Source of the DNA: Owenia fusiformis
Lineage: Eukaryota; Annelida; Polychaeta; Sabellida; Oweniidae
Direction: 5' to 3'
DNA: 64,000 nt
Assembly (NCBI GenBank): GCA_903813345.2
Contig: CAIIXF020000005.1
Location: forward strand, 25,983,375-26,047,374
Shown here: piece after piece, positions 1 to 12,800 of the stretch
How the letters are laid out: every line of letters begins with the position of its first letter
Position numbering within the stretch: the first letter of the stretch is position 1
The notes under the pieces: generated by a model
What the model saw: only the letters and a program-made list of their open reading frames with translations
Database searches by the model: none
What the model was told of the DNA's origin: nothing
Translations under genes and position numbers: made by a program

Positions 1-370
1 TTTTCTGATTCGGGCCTCAAAAAATTCAAAATGGCTGCCTAATGTGGGATTTCGCAATTATTTTCTGATCTCTTAAAAGTATGGCCATATTATACTCAAA
101 TTGAAGGAATTTCAGAGTAGATCACAATTATGGCATTGTTTTCTGATTTGCGCCGATTTGGCTGACTAGAGCAGAAATTCGCCATTACCTGGAGTTATCT
201 TGAAAGTATGGTTACATGATACTACAATGATTTAAAATATTTATTGAAGGTAAGAGTATATGGTAAATATTACATTGTGACTGTACAGATTGATTATTTG
301 TATAGTGTTCGTTGGGATTTGCTACTCCATGGAGTTGCCATTTTATAGTTTTTATATTGAAGAGGCACAT
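1..370 (-). repeat. Dispersed repeat, inverted copy of 53590-53965
   Basis: This stretch is a diverged reverse complement of 53590-53965. Shared landmarks are CTACTCCATGGAGTTGCCA (against TGGCAACTCCACGGAGTAG), the 'attcgccattac...' and 'aaaatggctgcct' blocks, and 'gattcgggcctcaa'. It lies in the intron upstream of the first visible PRPF18 exon. The family head (ACTCCACNGAGTAGCAAATC) recurs at 17581, 52450, 53628 and 56728. Confidence 0.8.
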
Positions 371-494
371 GATGATGTTTTAACCTTCATTGTCTGATTC
401 TGTATTGAATCTTAAGATCTTATGCATTGCATGTTACTTTGCATTGTAAGTAACCTTACCTTGTATGCTATTCTCATTGTAAGTTTGTTTTCAG

Positions 495-3400
495 GTGAAG
501 AGACGTCTCAGGGAGAGAGGGGAACCAATCAGATTGTTCGGAGAGTCAGATCTTGAAGCTTACCAAAGACTCAAAAAGCTTGAAATTTTAGCACCAGAAA
601 TAAATAAGGTAACTAATGCTGTACTCCAGGTATAAGGTAACTAATAAGGCATTCAAGGACAATGTGTTTTACTAAATGACAGAATGTATGCACTACCCAA
701 ATTTCTAACAGTAATACTTATTACTTTAGTTGGAAAGGAAAAATTTAGATTTTCTAAAAAATTCTGGGCAATTTCAAAGCATATCTTGAAAAGAATATTT
801 TTTTGTGTAAAAAAAATCCATCCACTAGTATTCAAATTATTTTCTGGACAGGTGGATGGACTCTCGGACCAATGGAGGTTTCACTATATCGAACTGGTGT
901 ATAATGAAGGAATGGTACTTTAACCTGCATAAACAATGTTCTCTGATCTCTGATTGGCAATCAGAAAATTTTGCCAGAGCAGAGAAATATTGTAAAAATG
1001 ATAATTCAGAATGAGAATGACCTGATCTAAAAGTGAAACTATATTTGGCTTTTATTTGCAGGGTTTTAGAAATGATTTGAAAGCTGCTATGGACAAAGTG
1101 GATGCAGACTACCTTACTGAGATCATCAAGACTGGTAGTGAACAACAGACTAGTAATGCTTATGATGTGAAAGTTAAAGATGAAGGAGTAACTGAAGAGG
1201 ATCTCAAGGTACTTCTTTAGAACTGTTAAATCATTAACTAAGGTGGAAATTTTAAATTTTAGGTACAGTGTTGATCACCATTTGTTGAAATTGCCCTTCT
1301 TCAAGATGCATTGGACCGATTTTATTCTCAGTTTAGGCTCAATATTTGATTCTATGAATGAGAAGATATGATATGTTTTTAATGTGACTTTTCATTATTA
1401 TATTGTTATGTTTTAGGTTTGGTGCCAGGAACTAGGTGATGATGATGATAAAGGGCAAGAAATTTTATTAAAATATTTTAAAGTAAGTACACTACATAAT
1501 TGGTTCTTACTGTCCTCTTATTTGTACTGTATTCTTTATTTGCCTCTTATATAAGACATAATATCCAGATATCTATTATATATTATACAAATATTTAATT
1601 CTATTGAGATGGATACCTAGCTGTAACTCTTTCACAAGTGATATTCGATGAAGCCTGAATGAAAATAGAATTAAATATTTGTTTTATTATTCACTGCTAC
1701 ATTCCTCCCTTCCTCACTCACATTTATGGAATAACAAACTATTGATGTCAAATTAATCATAACATTGTACTCCTGTATATCTGAAATCAAAAGTACACTG
1801 GACAAAGTCCGACTGGTGAATATCACATGACTTCCTTTGAATATCGCTTGTTATTTTTTAGTCACATGTAGGACAAAGACCAATCAGAGAGTGAGGAAAA
1901 TGACAGTGATATGAAATAGCTTTTATTCTTATTAGAGATCCATTTAGTTTCACAAACTCAAACTTAAGTCAATCTATTTTGAAAAAATAAGTTTATTATT
2001 AGGCAACTATTCTAACTGTTACTGCATAATGTTTTGATACTTTACAATTTCAGTATATCCTTTACCTATGGGGATGTGAATTAAACAGAAGACAAGATGC
2101 AGTGAAAAAATCTACAAAAGGCAAACTTGCGTCAGCGTTACAATCCCAAACTTTAGAATATTTAAGACCATTGTTTGTATCTCTTAAAACAAAGGTAAGT
2201 GTTTCCTCAAATGCACATCAAAGCTTAGGTATTGTGCAGTGAGCTTTCAACATAAACACATAATGGCTCGAGTAAGTATAAATGACTTAATTAAGTTTTA
2301 ACCAAAACCAGAGCAGATTTAATTCAGCTTACAGGATTTATTCGTGGATTATTAAAATTTCCAAATGTGGTGACATAGTTGTATCCATGATTTTTGTGAC
2401 CACCATTTGCATTACTCTTCAGATCTCAGTATCTGTAACATTTGTTACATTTTATAATCATTTGCAGTACATTTTTTCGTCATAATGCCTTGTTTTCTTG
2501 ATGACTTTCTCTTAGTAAATGACACATATAGCATGTTTGTAATATGTTAGCTGATCTCCACTTCTTTCTTTTTTTTGTAGTCCACAGACAAAGACATTCT
2601 TCACAGTCTAATGTTGATAGTTAAAGAGATGCTACAGCGGCAGTACCTCAAGGTGAGTGGCCATAGACAGCAACAAAAGTTTCAAAGTTGAAATCAATCA
2701 TGTGGTTCTTAAAAAGTATGTTGGACATATTTGCAGTTGTTCTTGTATGAAAGGATGGTATGTTTGTATGTGTATATTGGTGCACAATTAAAATCATGGG
2801 GACCTTTCAACAAGGGTTTTCTGGCTTTAAAGAACATATAGCACTCAAGGTATTTCTCAACCAACAATAAAAGAATGGAATAACTAACTTTAAATATTAA
2901 AATAAAAGTATTGTATTTGACTTGATCCAGTCTTGGCTAAACAATTAAATAATTCTAAATATATTGCTTACCTTTCTTGAATTTCAGGCTAATGATTTAT
3001 ACTATGAAATGGCTATTGGAAATGCACCATGGCCAGTGGGAGTCACTATGGTTGGCATTCATGCTAGGACTGGGAGAGAAAAGATCTTTTCAAACAATGT
3101 TGCTCATGTACTCAATGATGAGGTGCAGAGGAAGTACATCCAGGTGTGTATGCCCCGTTATTCACTTTATACACTGAATATGTCAATATTAGTGGATCGA
3201 CTGCATTTATATAAAGCTAGAGCAAGAATCATTTATTTACAAATAATCCATCAGTGCAGCTCATCAAATATAACATCTCAAGAAAGATCCCTGATATCCT
3301 CTAAAACACTTTGCATAATTTAAGAATGAGCAACAACAAATGTGGATATTTGCATATTAGACTACATAACGAAAACCAATATGAACACATAAAATGTAAA

Positions 3401-3566
3401 TGAAATAAAAGAGCATGAAAAATGGTTGATATCTAAAAAAGATTCTGAAATTGAAAGAATTAAATTGTTTGTGTTGCAGGCTTTAAAGAGACTAATGACC
3501 CATGCCCAGAGATTCTTCCCCACTGACCCCTCTTTCTCTGTGGAGTATCAGCCTACAATACATTGA
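495..3566 (+). CDS. PRPF18: PRPF18 pre-mRNA-splicing factor 18 (partial, 5' exons outside window)
   Basis: Prp18 acts in the second catalytic step of splicing, as part of the spliceosome in the nucleus. Seven coding exons are visible: 495-608, 1062-1208, 1417-1482, 2054-2194, 2581-2652, 2988-3143 and 3480-3566, all with AG/GT borders and all in phase 0. They give 260 residues, matching from about residue 83 of the ~342-residue human protein to the end. The first exon reads [18 protein letters not shown], the short linker before the Prp18 domain. Exon 6 carries the most conserved stretch ([20 protein letters not shown]...[10 protein letters not shown]). The start codon and the N-terminal exons lie before base 1. 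The protein ends SVEYQPTIH, where human ends VEYNAL, and this altered tail lies in the first unit of a minisatellite. Identification is from family recall and is very sure; exon 3 is the least conserved. Confidence 0.96.
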
Positions 3567-3975
3567 CACTGTAGACAGACCCTCCTACTCCGTGGAGTAC
3601 CTGCTTACAATAGATTGATAATGTGTTATAACCTCTTACTGGAGTACCACTGTACCAGCCTACAATAGATTGACACTGTAGACCCTCCCACTCCTTGGAA
3701 TACCAGCCTACAATAGATTGACACTGTAGACCCTCCTACTCCATGGAGTACCAGCCTACAATAGATTGACACTAGACCCTCCCACTCCGTGGAATACCAG
3801 CCTACAATAGATTGACACTGTAGACCCTCCTACTCCATGGAGTACCAGCCTACAATAGATTGACACTGTAGACCCTCCTACTCCATGGAGTACCAGCCTA
3901 CAATAGATTGACACTAGACCCTCCCACTCCGTGGAATACCAGCCTACAATAGATTGACACTGTAGACCATTCCTA
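3534..3975 (+). repeat. Minisatellite of 46-48 bp units starting inside the last PRPF18 exon
   Basis: About nine units of the form TCCGTGGAGTACCAGCCTAC plus AATAGATTGACACTGTAGACCC. The first unit overlaps the last PRPF18 codons (SVEYQPTIH-stop). Later units still read as SVEYQPTID-stop, so every unit carries the same in-frame stop. Units alternate between TACTCCATGG and CACTCCGTGG types, and some lack two bases (ACTAGACCC against ACTGTAGACCC), which suggests higher-order duplication of unit pairs. The rest of the array is 3' UTR. Confidence 0.92.
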
Positions 3976-4240
3976 CTCTATGTTATCCAAATTACAATAA
4001 GCCACTTGTTGGGGAAACTGGTAATTACCTACTACATGTACTATAGGTGACTGCAATCAAGTAGTGACATTTCGTCATGTTATTGTTAATATCGCTGGAA
4101 AAGATATGTGGAAAGAGTGTTCTAAAGTAACCATAAAATGAAAAGGGTCAGAGGGTGATGCAACAAGATCAGATTACCATATGTACAGTGTAGCACCTGC
4201 TAGTGCAATAAATAATCAACATCAAAATAAATAATAAAAA
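3976..4240 (+). terminator. PRPF18 3' UTR with AATAAA polyadenylation signals
   Basis: AATAAA occurs at 4207-4212, followed by further AATAAA/AATAATAAA matches up to about 4240. These are the first good poly(A) signals after the stop codon and the minisatellite. The cleavage site is inferred. Confidence 0.5.
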
Positions 4241-7200
4241 CAATACAGTTTTGTTGGCTTGAAATGTTTATTAATCTTATTCTGTAGAAATGCATACAAA
4301 TTTTCAATGATAGGAGATATAATTCTTTTTAATACAATATAAGTAGAACACACACATGGAATACTCCAAATATTCTTTGAAAAAAAGTTGTATGACATGA
4401 TAATTTAACCTAATAAACATTTTACCATCTTTCCTTGAAACATTACGGAAAGGGGAAAGAAACCCCTACAAAAATATATTTCAAAACAATCAGGACTAGA
4501 TCTGAACTTATTTGTCTGTTGTTAAAACTCATATGTTTTGATGGAGCACATTCCATTGTACAACTAGTACAGGAGGAGTCAATGAGGATTCTTTCAAAAT
4601 AAGATGAGGTTCCCAAGATCAAACCATAGTTTTTAGTCACCCTCCATACATCTCGAACATTCAAATACAGTGGAAAATACAATAGTCCTGTAATCCCAAG
4701 CTTCAAAATATATTGGAAAACAATAATCTTATCAATATTTTTTTTAGCTATACAAAGTTTTAGATACAAAATCTATAATAAACATGGATTTCATCATTCA
4801 ATTAATATAAGCAACCACATTTGAAACGGACAAAGAACTTGAATTTATTGTTTACCATCATTGTAAGTATACCATTTTTTTCAAACAAAATGTCCTGTGC
4901 GTTTGGACATTCCCCATGGATTTTCCTGGTTGTGTGGTTCTAGTGTGTATTTTGTTAAGTATACCAGAAAGAACAGTTTGTAATTAAGGATAATAGTAGT
5001 ATTTCTAAATTGTTAAAGTAATGTGACCTACCCCCCCCCCCCTTATAAACCTATACAGTTTTCTGTGTATGTTCAAGATGGTTGTCAATGATAATATGAT
5101 GCGAAACAATAAATTAAGTCCAATGGCCTTACCAATTTACAGGGTTAGATGAAGCATACATGTATTAACAAGATATACTGCAAAACAGATGGAACTGGAA
5201 AAATGAACAAGGCATAAAACATGCAAAATGTCACCACCTGCCAGTTGTTACAGACGCCGACTGCCAAACACCAACCACAAAAAAGTTGGAGACTAATAAT
5301 ATGTCACCACTTGAATCGTGGTAATTTATATATTTGAGAAGTTCCCTGATCACGATGATACTATAAATACACAACCAATGAATATATGCCTTATAATATA
5401 AACAATTAATTAAATAAATGTTTGTAGTGTACATATTATGATAAATATGTAGTTGTTTTTAACAAAAAATTCATATATTTCTATTTATTTCATTTGTTGC
5501 TTCAGAGATTTATAAAATATAATGAAAACAGCGAAATGAAACTATGAATATTATCATACATTACGCAATAAATCAGTTCAATATGTACATTTACATCAAC
5601 TGACATTTATTTCTTGGGAGTCAGGGGTTACAAGCCAACTCTTCATGCAGCCATGCGACACTAGAGATTGCTATTTAAAAGATTTGAAATTTTGGTCTAA
5701 CCCAGTTAGTGGAATTGAATATCAAAAAATTACAGCTGTACAAAAGGTAATACCTATTTTAGGTTTTGAATTCCAAATACAACATGTACAATGCCTTACA
5801 CTAATACAATAACCTTATGTACAACAGCTACAACGAGCTTAGGATGCACCATTTCAATATACTCAAATCACATGTAGTCTCAAATTGCCAATGAGCCTTT
5901 GTGAGGAAGATGACTTAATTTTCTAGTTTAAAGTAGATGCCAATGTCCAGTCGTATTCAAGACTTCTATTACCGGACAATCTCTCCAGGGACCTACTATC
6001 ACAGGACAATCGTTCCTGGGACTTGAGAACCTGACTAGATGTTTCCCTATAAAGGAAATAGACCAGAGATATATGATCGGCACCATCTTTCCTCTATAAT
6101 ATAGGCCTATTATAAATAGAATATGCAGCGCAGGTAACTTTGTTTTACGTAATGTCAACTCATTATCATTGATAGAATACGTTTTTATATCACAATCAAG
6201 AAAATGATCCGTTTAGTTGGGCCAACATTTTTGTGACTGGCGTTTGACATCTGTAACATCATTTTGCCCTATTGAATTTTGGAAGATGATATTTACATAA
6301 AATGGTCAATATCTTTAAGCATGCAACTTGAGAGATGAAGTTGTTATGAAAATAACATTTACTGTAGAGGGAGTAACAAATATTGTAAAATATAAATTGA
6401 AACAGCTGAGAATGTGATTGAATGAAAAATTAGAGCCACAACTTAGTTCTTTTTATAATAGGCCTAGCAGACTAGAGGATATTGTGTGCAGACTGTAGAT
6501 ACATGCAACTAATACAGTACAACATAAAAGGTTGCAAGATGTTCCCCCACCGTTTATCTGACTTCAATAAGGTGATTTCAACAGAATTTCGGGACCCTTC
6601 AAAAGATATGTGATTGCCATGAAAATCCCATTAATAGTTATGGTATGACTAATATGGGAAGTAACATTATAGACATCACAAAAGAAAATTCAGACGGATG
6701 GATAACAGAATCTGATATGGGGGGACACCATGCAATTCACTGTAAAACATGCAATTCACATGCGTTAATTAAATGCGTGAATTCAAACCAAATATACTTT
6801 ACAATAAGGGTGAGTAAATTAAAGCTATCATATTGTTGGATGACTGAGTTTTAGAAAGATTTGGTTAGTAAAATTATACAGTAAAATACTGGTATTTTGG
6901 CAATATGGCGAAAGCAACTAACTTGAATATTACTATGGCAACATTATCGTTGTTGGAAGCACTGAACAAAAGCTTGATTAAAGAAAGGAATAATTATTTC
7001 GCAAAGTACAAAAAACATTTATTTCATAAACAAAAGCCCTGTAGGATACAGGATGTACTCTGCATTTGTAAACATTGTGATGGGTTATAAAGAAATGTAC
7101 CAATCCCTTTAAAATCCCATACCACACATACCGGGTATTTTTTTTATGGACTTTGAGGATGTCATGACGTACAAACAAGAAAATGCAGCAAACTCCTCGA
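4241..7200. other. Intergenic region between convergent PRPF18 and synaptophysin genes
   Basis: No exon with a convincing protein match was seen on either strand; the open frames are short and AT-rich. It holds a C12 run at 5031-5042 and, at about 5206-5310, a copy of the GTCACCACC repeat family (GTCACCACCTGCCAGTTGTT at 5230, then GTCACCAC near 5303). The same core is at 24430-24770 and 60560-60905. Confidence 0.6.
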
Positions 7201-7201
7201 G

Positions 7202-7750
7202 TCGAGGTCTCCAAGTCAAAAAAATTACTGACCCTATCATATATCTGTTGATTATCCTGTTTATAACTGATTCAAGAGCGTGGCACTGAACAATCTATAT
7301 GCCTATTTGTTATTTGTTTAGTTGTTGGTTGGGTAACATGTTTATGACGTCACAAATGATGCGAAGAATCTTTAAACCAATCAGTGAAGTCTATATTAAT
7401 TGTTTGTTTAGTTGTTGATGTGGCAATACGTGTATGACGTCACAGGTGATTGCATCATATTCCAGTAACGCCATTTTACGACATTGCATAATTTTAGCTG
7501 ATTTTGGCTCCATTTCACTTTATTTGAAAGACTTTTAAAAATATAATAATGAGTCAGTATTTTTTATTATAAATATTAATATTTGAATTTGAGGTCAAAG
7601 TCCGAAAATTTGATCAACTGATTGAAATCACATTTTAAAGAGGTGAAGAAGTGAATAATTACAGGAGCAAACGTGATCAATGGTTCGAGGTCTCCCGCAA
7701 AGTAGTCGCTACGCTCCTACTTGCGCTGCCTTCGGCAGAGGAGACCTCGA
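7202..7750. repeat. CRE-containing element bounded by TCGAGGTCTCC, with a branched hairpin at its right end
   Basis: The left end reads TCGAGGTCTCC (7202-7212) and the right end is its exact inverse, GGAGACCTCGA (7740-7750). A further TCGAGGTCTCC at 7685-7695 pairs with the right end around two inner hairpins: CGCAAAGTAG/CTACTTGCG (7696-7725) and CTGCCTTCGGCAG (7726-7738). Inside the element, two direct repeats at about 7300-7450 each carry TTTAGTTGTTG and TGACGTCAC. No coding region is seen. The mobile nature is inferred from the end structure. Confidence 0.55.
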
Positions 7751-8269
7751 AAAAAACTTTTTTTGGCTCTAAATAATACTGATATTGTCTTATTTCTTTA
7801 CTATTAAATACAAATAAGCTTTAACAGAATAAACAATTGGAATAAAATATGACTTAAACATGATACATATGTTGAAGTGTGACCAAGTGTGAAATGTGTT
7901 TATACATATGCCATCAAAATAGTGAACTGTATCAAATTTTATAATACAACACAATTTCATCCATATTTTGATGACATACTGTGATTGTTGGCTGAAATCA
8001 TCATTCAAACTAGGACCATATATTCACTTGATGCTTGATATTATACAATACAATACAGCCAAGCAAAATGAATAAATGACCAATTAATGTATATAAATGG
8101 ACTAGACTAGACATTTGTATTTATAGTATGCTAAGAAAAAAATACAAAATATCTAAGATATCTACCATGATCCATGAAGCCTTAAGTTATGAACTGATTT
8201 ACAATTTCGAAGATTCATTATTTACATCAACAGCAACAATACGATAAAAAGCAACATACCACACATACA

Positions 8270-8640
8270 GATCTAAATACTAAAATTGCATTAGCTAAAG
8301 ACATATAGATGTCATCAGGTCTACATTAATGCCGCAAATTGGATTAGTTTAAGGCATATATATGTAGATGTCAGGTCTATATCTATGCTGCAAATTGCAT
8401 TAGCTCAAGGCATATAGAATCTGATGTCAGGTCTAGATTTATGCTAAAATTGCATTAGCTCAAGGCATATAGATATCAGGTCCATATGTTTGCTGCAAAT
8501 TGCGTTAGATCAAGGCATATAGAATCGGATGTCAGGTCTATATTTATGCTGCAAATTGCATTAGCTCAAGGCATATAAAATCTGATGTCAGGTCTATATT
8601 TATGCTGAAAATTGCATTAGCTCAAGGCACAAAAATGTCA
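8270..8640. repeat. Minisatellite, about six units of 57-62 bp
   Basis: Repeated unit: GATGTCAGGTCTATATTTAT followed by GCTGCAAATTGCATTAGCTC and AAGGCATATAGAATCT. Units are imperfect in length and sequence. The array is downstream of the synaptophysin gene (minus strand), about 1.2 kb past its stop codon. The remaining sequence at 7751-8270 and 8641-9500 holds nothing I recognise. Confidence 0.85.
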
Positions 8641-9504
8641 TGATTTGGCAAATGAGGTAAAAATTCTCAAAAATGAAAAATGTTTTTAGAGTTCTACTTG
8701 ACATATATGGAAAAATCAGCTGTATTGAAACAATTTTGAAAGTCTCAAAACTGTAACAAAAAGTCTGGCAAAAAGGGTCAAGTTAAACACTGAAATACAT
8801 GTATATATATCCTGTTATGTGCTAGTGTGAACACAGAATGCACATGTCGTATTTACAACTTGCTGAAAACCATTTAGACATACTGGTATGAATAAATTTG
8901 GATGAAATCACTCAATTCTGTGTAAAAAACTCTACTATCATTCCAAGTGCAGTTTGTCGAAATTCAAGAATCCGAATTATTGGCATTACAAATAATACTA
9001 TCCAGGTGTACAATGTATTCCAACATATTCTAGCATGTCAGTGTATTAGTAATAAATCATTATTTTCTATGTTAATCTACAGTCCTTATGTAAGTAGATA
9101 GGTGGCTCATATATCTAATATCCTGGCACCCAGGTTAGTAAAACAGCTCATAGTAACCAGCATACTATACCCAACATCAACATGTTCAAGGGGCACGATC
9201 TGTATTTTGAATTTGAATTATTATTTCAGGCATAATAAAAATCACATGTGCTCAGGAGAATGGTATGTTCATTTATGAAGCAAATATTTTAATAATTTTG
9301 TACATAATTTACTCATTTGAACCTGTTCAATTTTCAGAGACCAAAATATTTTTGAGCTTGTCTTGGAAGGACTTATTTTCAAATATTTATATTCAAGAAC
9401 ATAAAAAAGTAAGTTCACGCTTCATTCTATCTATAGCACCAAATAGACAGAGTATCTACAAATTTGAGAGAATATGGTTCAAGTAATACAGATTGTGCCT
9501 CTTT

Positions 9505-9790
9505 GAGAATGAATATGAGAGGATTATAATGTCGTCTACTATACAGTCTATCAAATGTTAAGCATAAAAATGAAAGGCCTATACATGTAATGTAGTACAT
9601 GTATACTCTACAGACCACTGATATAAAATGAGAGGCTTAATAAAGTCTATTGTACAGTCCACCAGATGTTAAGCATATGAGAGACTTATAGCATGTAATG
9701 TAGCCTACTGTACAGATCACATTATACTAAGCATGGATATGAGAGGCTTGTACATGTTATGTAGTCTCCTGTACAATCCACCAAATGTTT
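9505..9790. repeat. Minisatellite in the synaptophysin 3' UTR, four to five ~63-bp units
   Basis: Each unit holds TATGAGAGGCTT, CATGTAATGTAG, CTACTGTACAGTCCACCA and AATGTTAAGCAT. The array ends about 20 bp past the minus-strand stop codon (9810-9812), so it is the proximal 3' UTR of that gene. Confidence 0.85.
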
Positions 9791-9809
9791 ACAATGATTA
9801 AGAATGAGC

Positions 9810-12800
9810 TTATACTCGTTGGGGCTCTTGCTGCTGAGCAATCTCTGGTGTGTCCTCTGTAGTAGGCTTGGAGCGTAGTTTAAACCAAAGAGTCTCCTTC
9901 CACAAGAACCAAAGGTTGCCCACCCATACACCACAGTTCAGGAAGCCAAAGATCTGAAAGCAAATAGATGTGTTTTGTAAATAATGGATATTGTCAGAAA
10001 ACTATTCAGTTTACAGTATGGACATATAAATATAGTTGATACAAATATTGCTAGCTGTGATACATCTCTCAAATCTTGATGAAAATATGATTTAAATCAC
10101 AGAAAATGCTACTTTCAAATGATACCATTTTATGTTAAGGAGAATAGGTTTATATTAGTTATACTCAGTGATCTCCCTAGCATTGAAGTAAATAAGTGCA
10201 GCAGAGCCAACATCCTTAGAATTTGAAAATAAATTTTCACTTAATAGAATATTGTAAAAAATAAATTATACAGTGAGACCTGTAAATGGAACATCTTGAG
10301 AATTTGAACACCTCTGTTAGTGGAACACTTTTCAGAGTCCCAAAATCAACTAACTTATGTTAAATTAACCTCTTTAAATGGAACACTTCCTGAGTGAAAA
10401 CATTTTAGAGGTGTTTCACTTAAACAGGTCTTCCTGTTTTAATAATGATGAACAGTGCAAGAAATACTTACCAGGGACACATTGAGGGTTGCAAAGTTGG
10501 CCTCATTTCCCCCTTTGCAAGAAGTAAACTTATAAGATTTGTGGAAAGCGTTGGGTGGGCACTGTGGTATCTCGAAGAACAAACCCTTGGGGGACGTATA
10601 GTACTTCAGATCTGTCACTCCTTGAGCCCAGGCAGAGCTGGAGATCAGCCACAGTACAGCAAATAGTGCAGAAACAATGAAATCCTGAAATGTACATTGT
10701 ATTATTTGAATCAATAATTACTTTATTGAGCTTAGTCTCAACGGCATAGTGATTATTGTGAATCTGCTTGTTTCTCAGTCAACTTTACTGAAATACCATA
10801 TCAATCTGTTGTAAGCTATTTCATTTGTATAAAATACTTTGTAAATGGAAATGTTATTTGCCTCTTCAAGTAAAGGTCAAAGCAAGGGGGACTGGCTCGT
10901 AGGGTTTCAACTCGATATTCGACCTTGACCTTGATCGACAACAACATTTAGAATGTCGTTATTTTCCGACGTTATAACTGACTATAAATTCAGAATCAGC
11001 GATCCAAAAGATTTGAACTAATATCTTGATCACTTATTGCGTGTTTTGAATTTTTTTGTTTGAAATTGAAATTCACGATTCAAATTCTGTGAAAAAAGTG
11101 AAAAATGGCGGCAGTTTGATTTTGAATTTTGTAATCATGACATGACTCCATATATGGCAGAAAATCGACTTGAAACCCTGGGAGCCAGTCCTCCTTGGGT
11201 CAAAAGTTGTAAAGAAATAAGTAGTTCAACTAATTTTTTCAAAGCCTGTTGTTATGTTAATATAAAGCAAAAGTGATGTACAAAGATACTCACTGCTATG
11301 GGTATGAGGTCGTACTTCCTGTAGATATGATCAAAGACGACATAAAGCACCAGAGCGCCTAGTGAGTACAAAAAGGCCATGACACCAACGAATACATAGA
11401 ACTCAGCAGATGATGCCATGTTGCCATATGGAGTGAACATTTCTGTACCATTGATAGTTCCATTATTTAGCGTTGGGTCACACTGCTCAACTTTGATAGG
11501 GGTCGCACTTAGCCTGAAATAAGTTAGAATGTGCATCAGACACAGAAGACACACAAAGCACATGTTAAACAATATTGCAACCTTGAACAGAATATCAAGA
11601 AGGTTTACTATGCAAAAATCTTGCAATGTTGATTGTGTTCATTTACTTTGCTATTATTATCAGGGATTTAAGTAATCAATGTAAATTTTCAGAGCAGAGT
11701 TTGCATGTAACATGTAAAAAAGATTTTGAGATTCAAAATTCAAAATCCATAGACAAGACATAACAGACGAGATTTAAGGAATGAAAATCCAAACTGGTCA
11801 CCTTAAAATTCCCCCAACATACACTATAAGTTAAATAAGTTTGAATGAATTGATGAAAGGGTTTGACTGAAAAACCAGGATGGAAAATCCTTAAAGGCCC
11901 CATATAAAGTTTAAACCACTTTGGCTTATATTGTAGTCTTACCCAATGTTATCAAAGTGTGATATGTGAAATATGTGATTTCAAAAAGTGGTTTTTGATA
12001 GACTTTTTGTTCCAAAATTTGTGAATTTATTTAAAACCAACTTTTAGAGGTCACTCATATCTTCTTCTAATTAGCCACAATTCATACCAATGTATAGCAT
12101 TCATCCTCCCATGTTTTTTGCCGAAAAAATTAAGAAAATCGGTTCATAAATAAGCGAGAAATGAACTTATCAGTGCATAAAAATGGTTCTGAGAAAAATA
12201 CATTTCAAAACTTTAGTTCTCATAGAAACCAATGGTACAATGATATCTAAAACATAATTTATTCTTCCTTTTAACCTGGTTAGACAATCAACATTGGTTT
12301 TTTATGAAAGTCTAACATATATAGAAAAGATTGACATCGAAAAAAAAATTTCAATTTTTTTCAAAAAGTTTTTGGTACCTTAGTGACATCACTAATGTTT
12401 CAAAATATTTGTGATATGCTAAAACATTGAAGTGGCCCATTAAATGTGGCATTTTATTATTGAAATAGTGTGTCCTTTGTTCAATCTTTGCATTGGGGTT
12501 AAAAAGATAATCTTTTTTGAAATGCATTAAGAAATATTTGATGATTAAGAAATTTCAACTTTTTTGAAAAATGGCGGGAAATTTGAATATTTGAGAAATG
12601 AAATGCTCACAACTTTTTTTTCAAAAATTTTTTTTGTTCAAAAATCTCTAAAATCACTTTTTAAGTCCTGACAAATAGTAAATGAATGATAAAAAAATAT
12701 TTTCAAACTTTAGACGGGACTTTAAAGGCTGCCTTGAAATTTACTCAGAGACAAAAAATTAATCAATTCTTGATTTATATACAGTACCAAGATGCATCCC

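Noticed and set aside
3564-3975. Possible extra PRPF18 coding repeats
   Set aside because: The first unit already contains an in-frame stop and every later unit has one at the same place, so none extends the protein.
7682-7695. GGTTCGAGGTC resembling a tRNA B box, as in a SINE
   Set aside because: No A box at the right distance and no tRNA fold; the bases belong to the branched hairpin stem.
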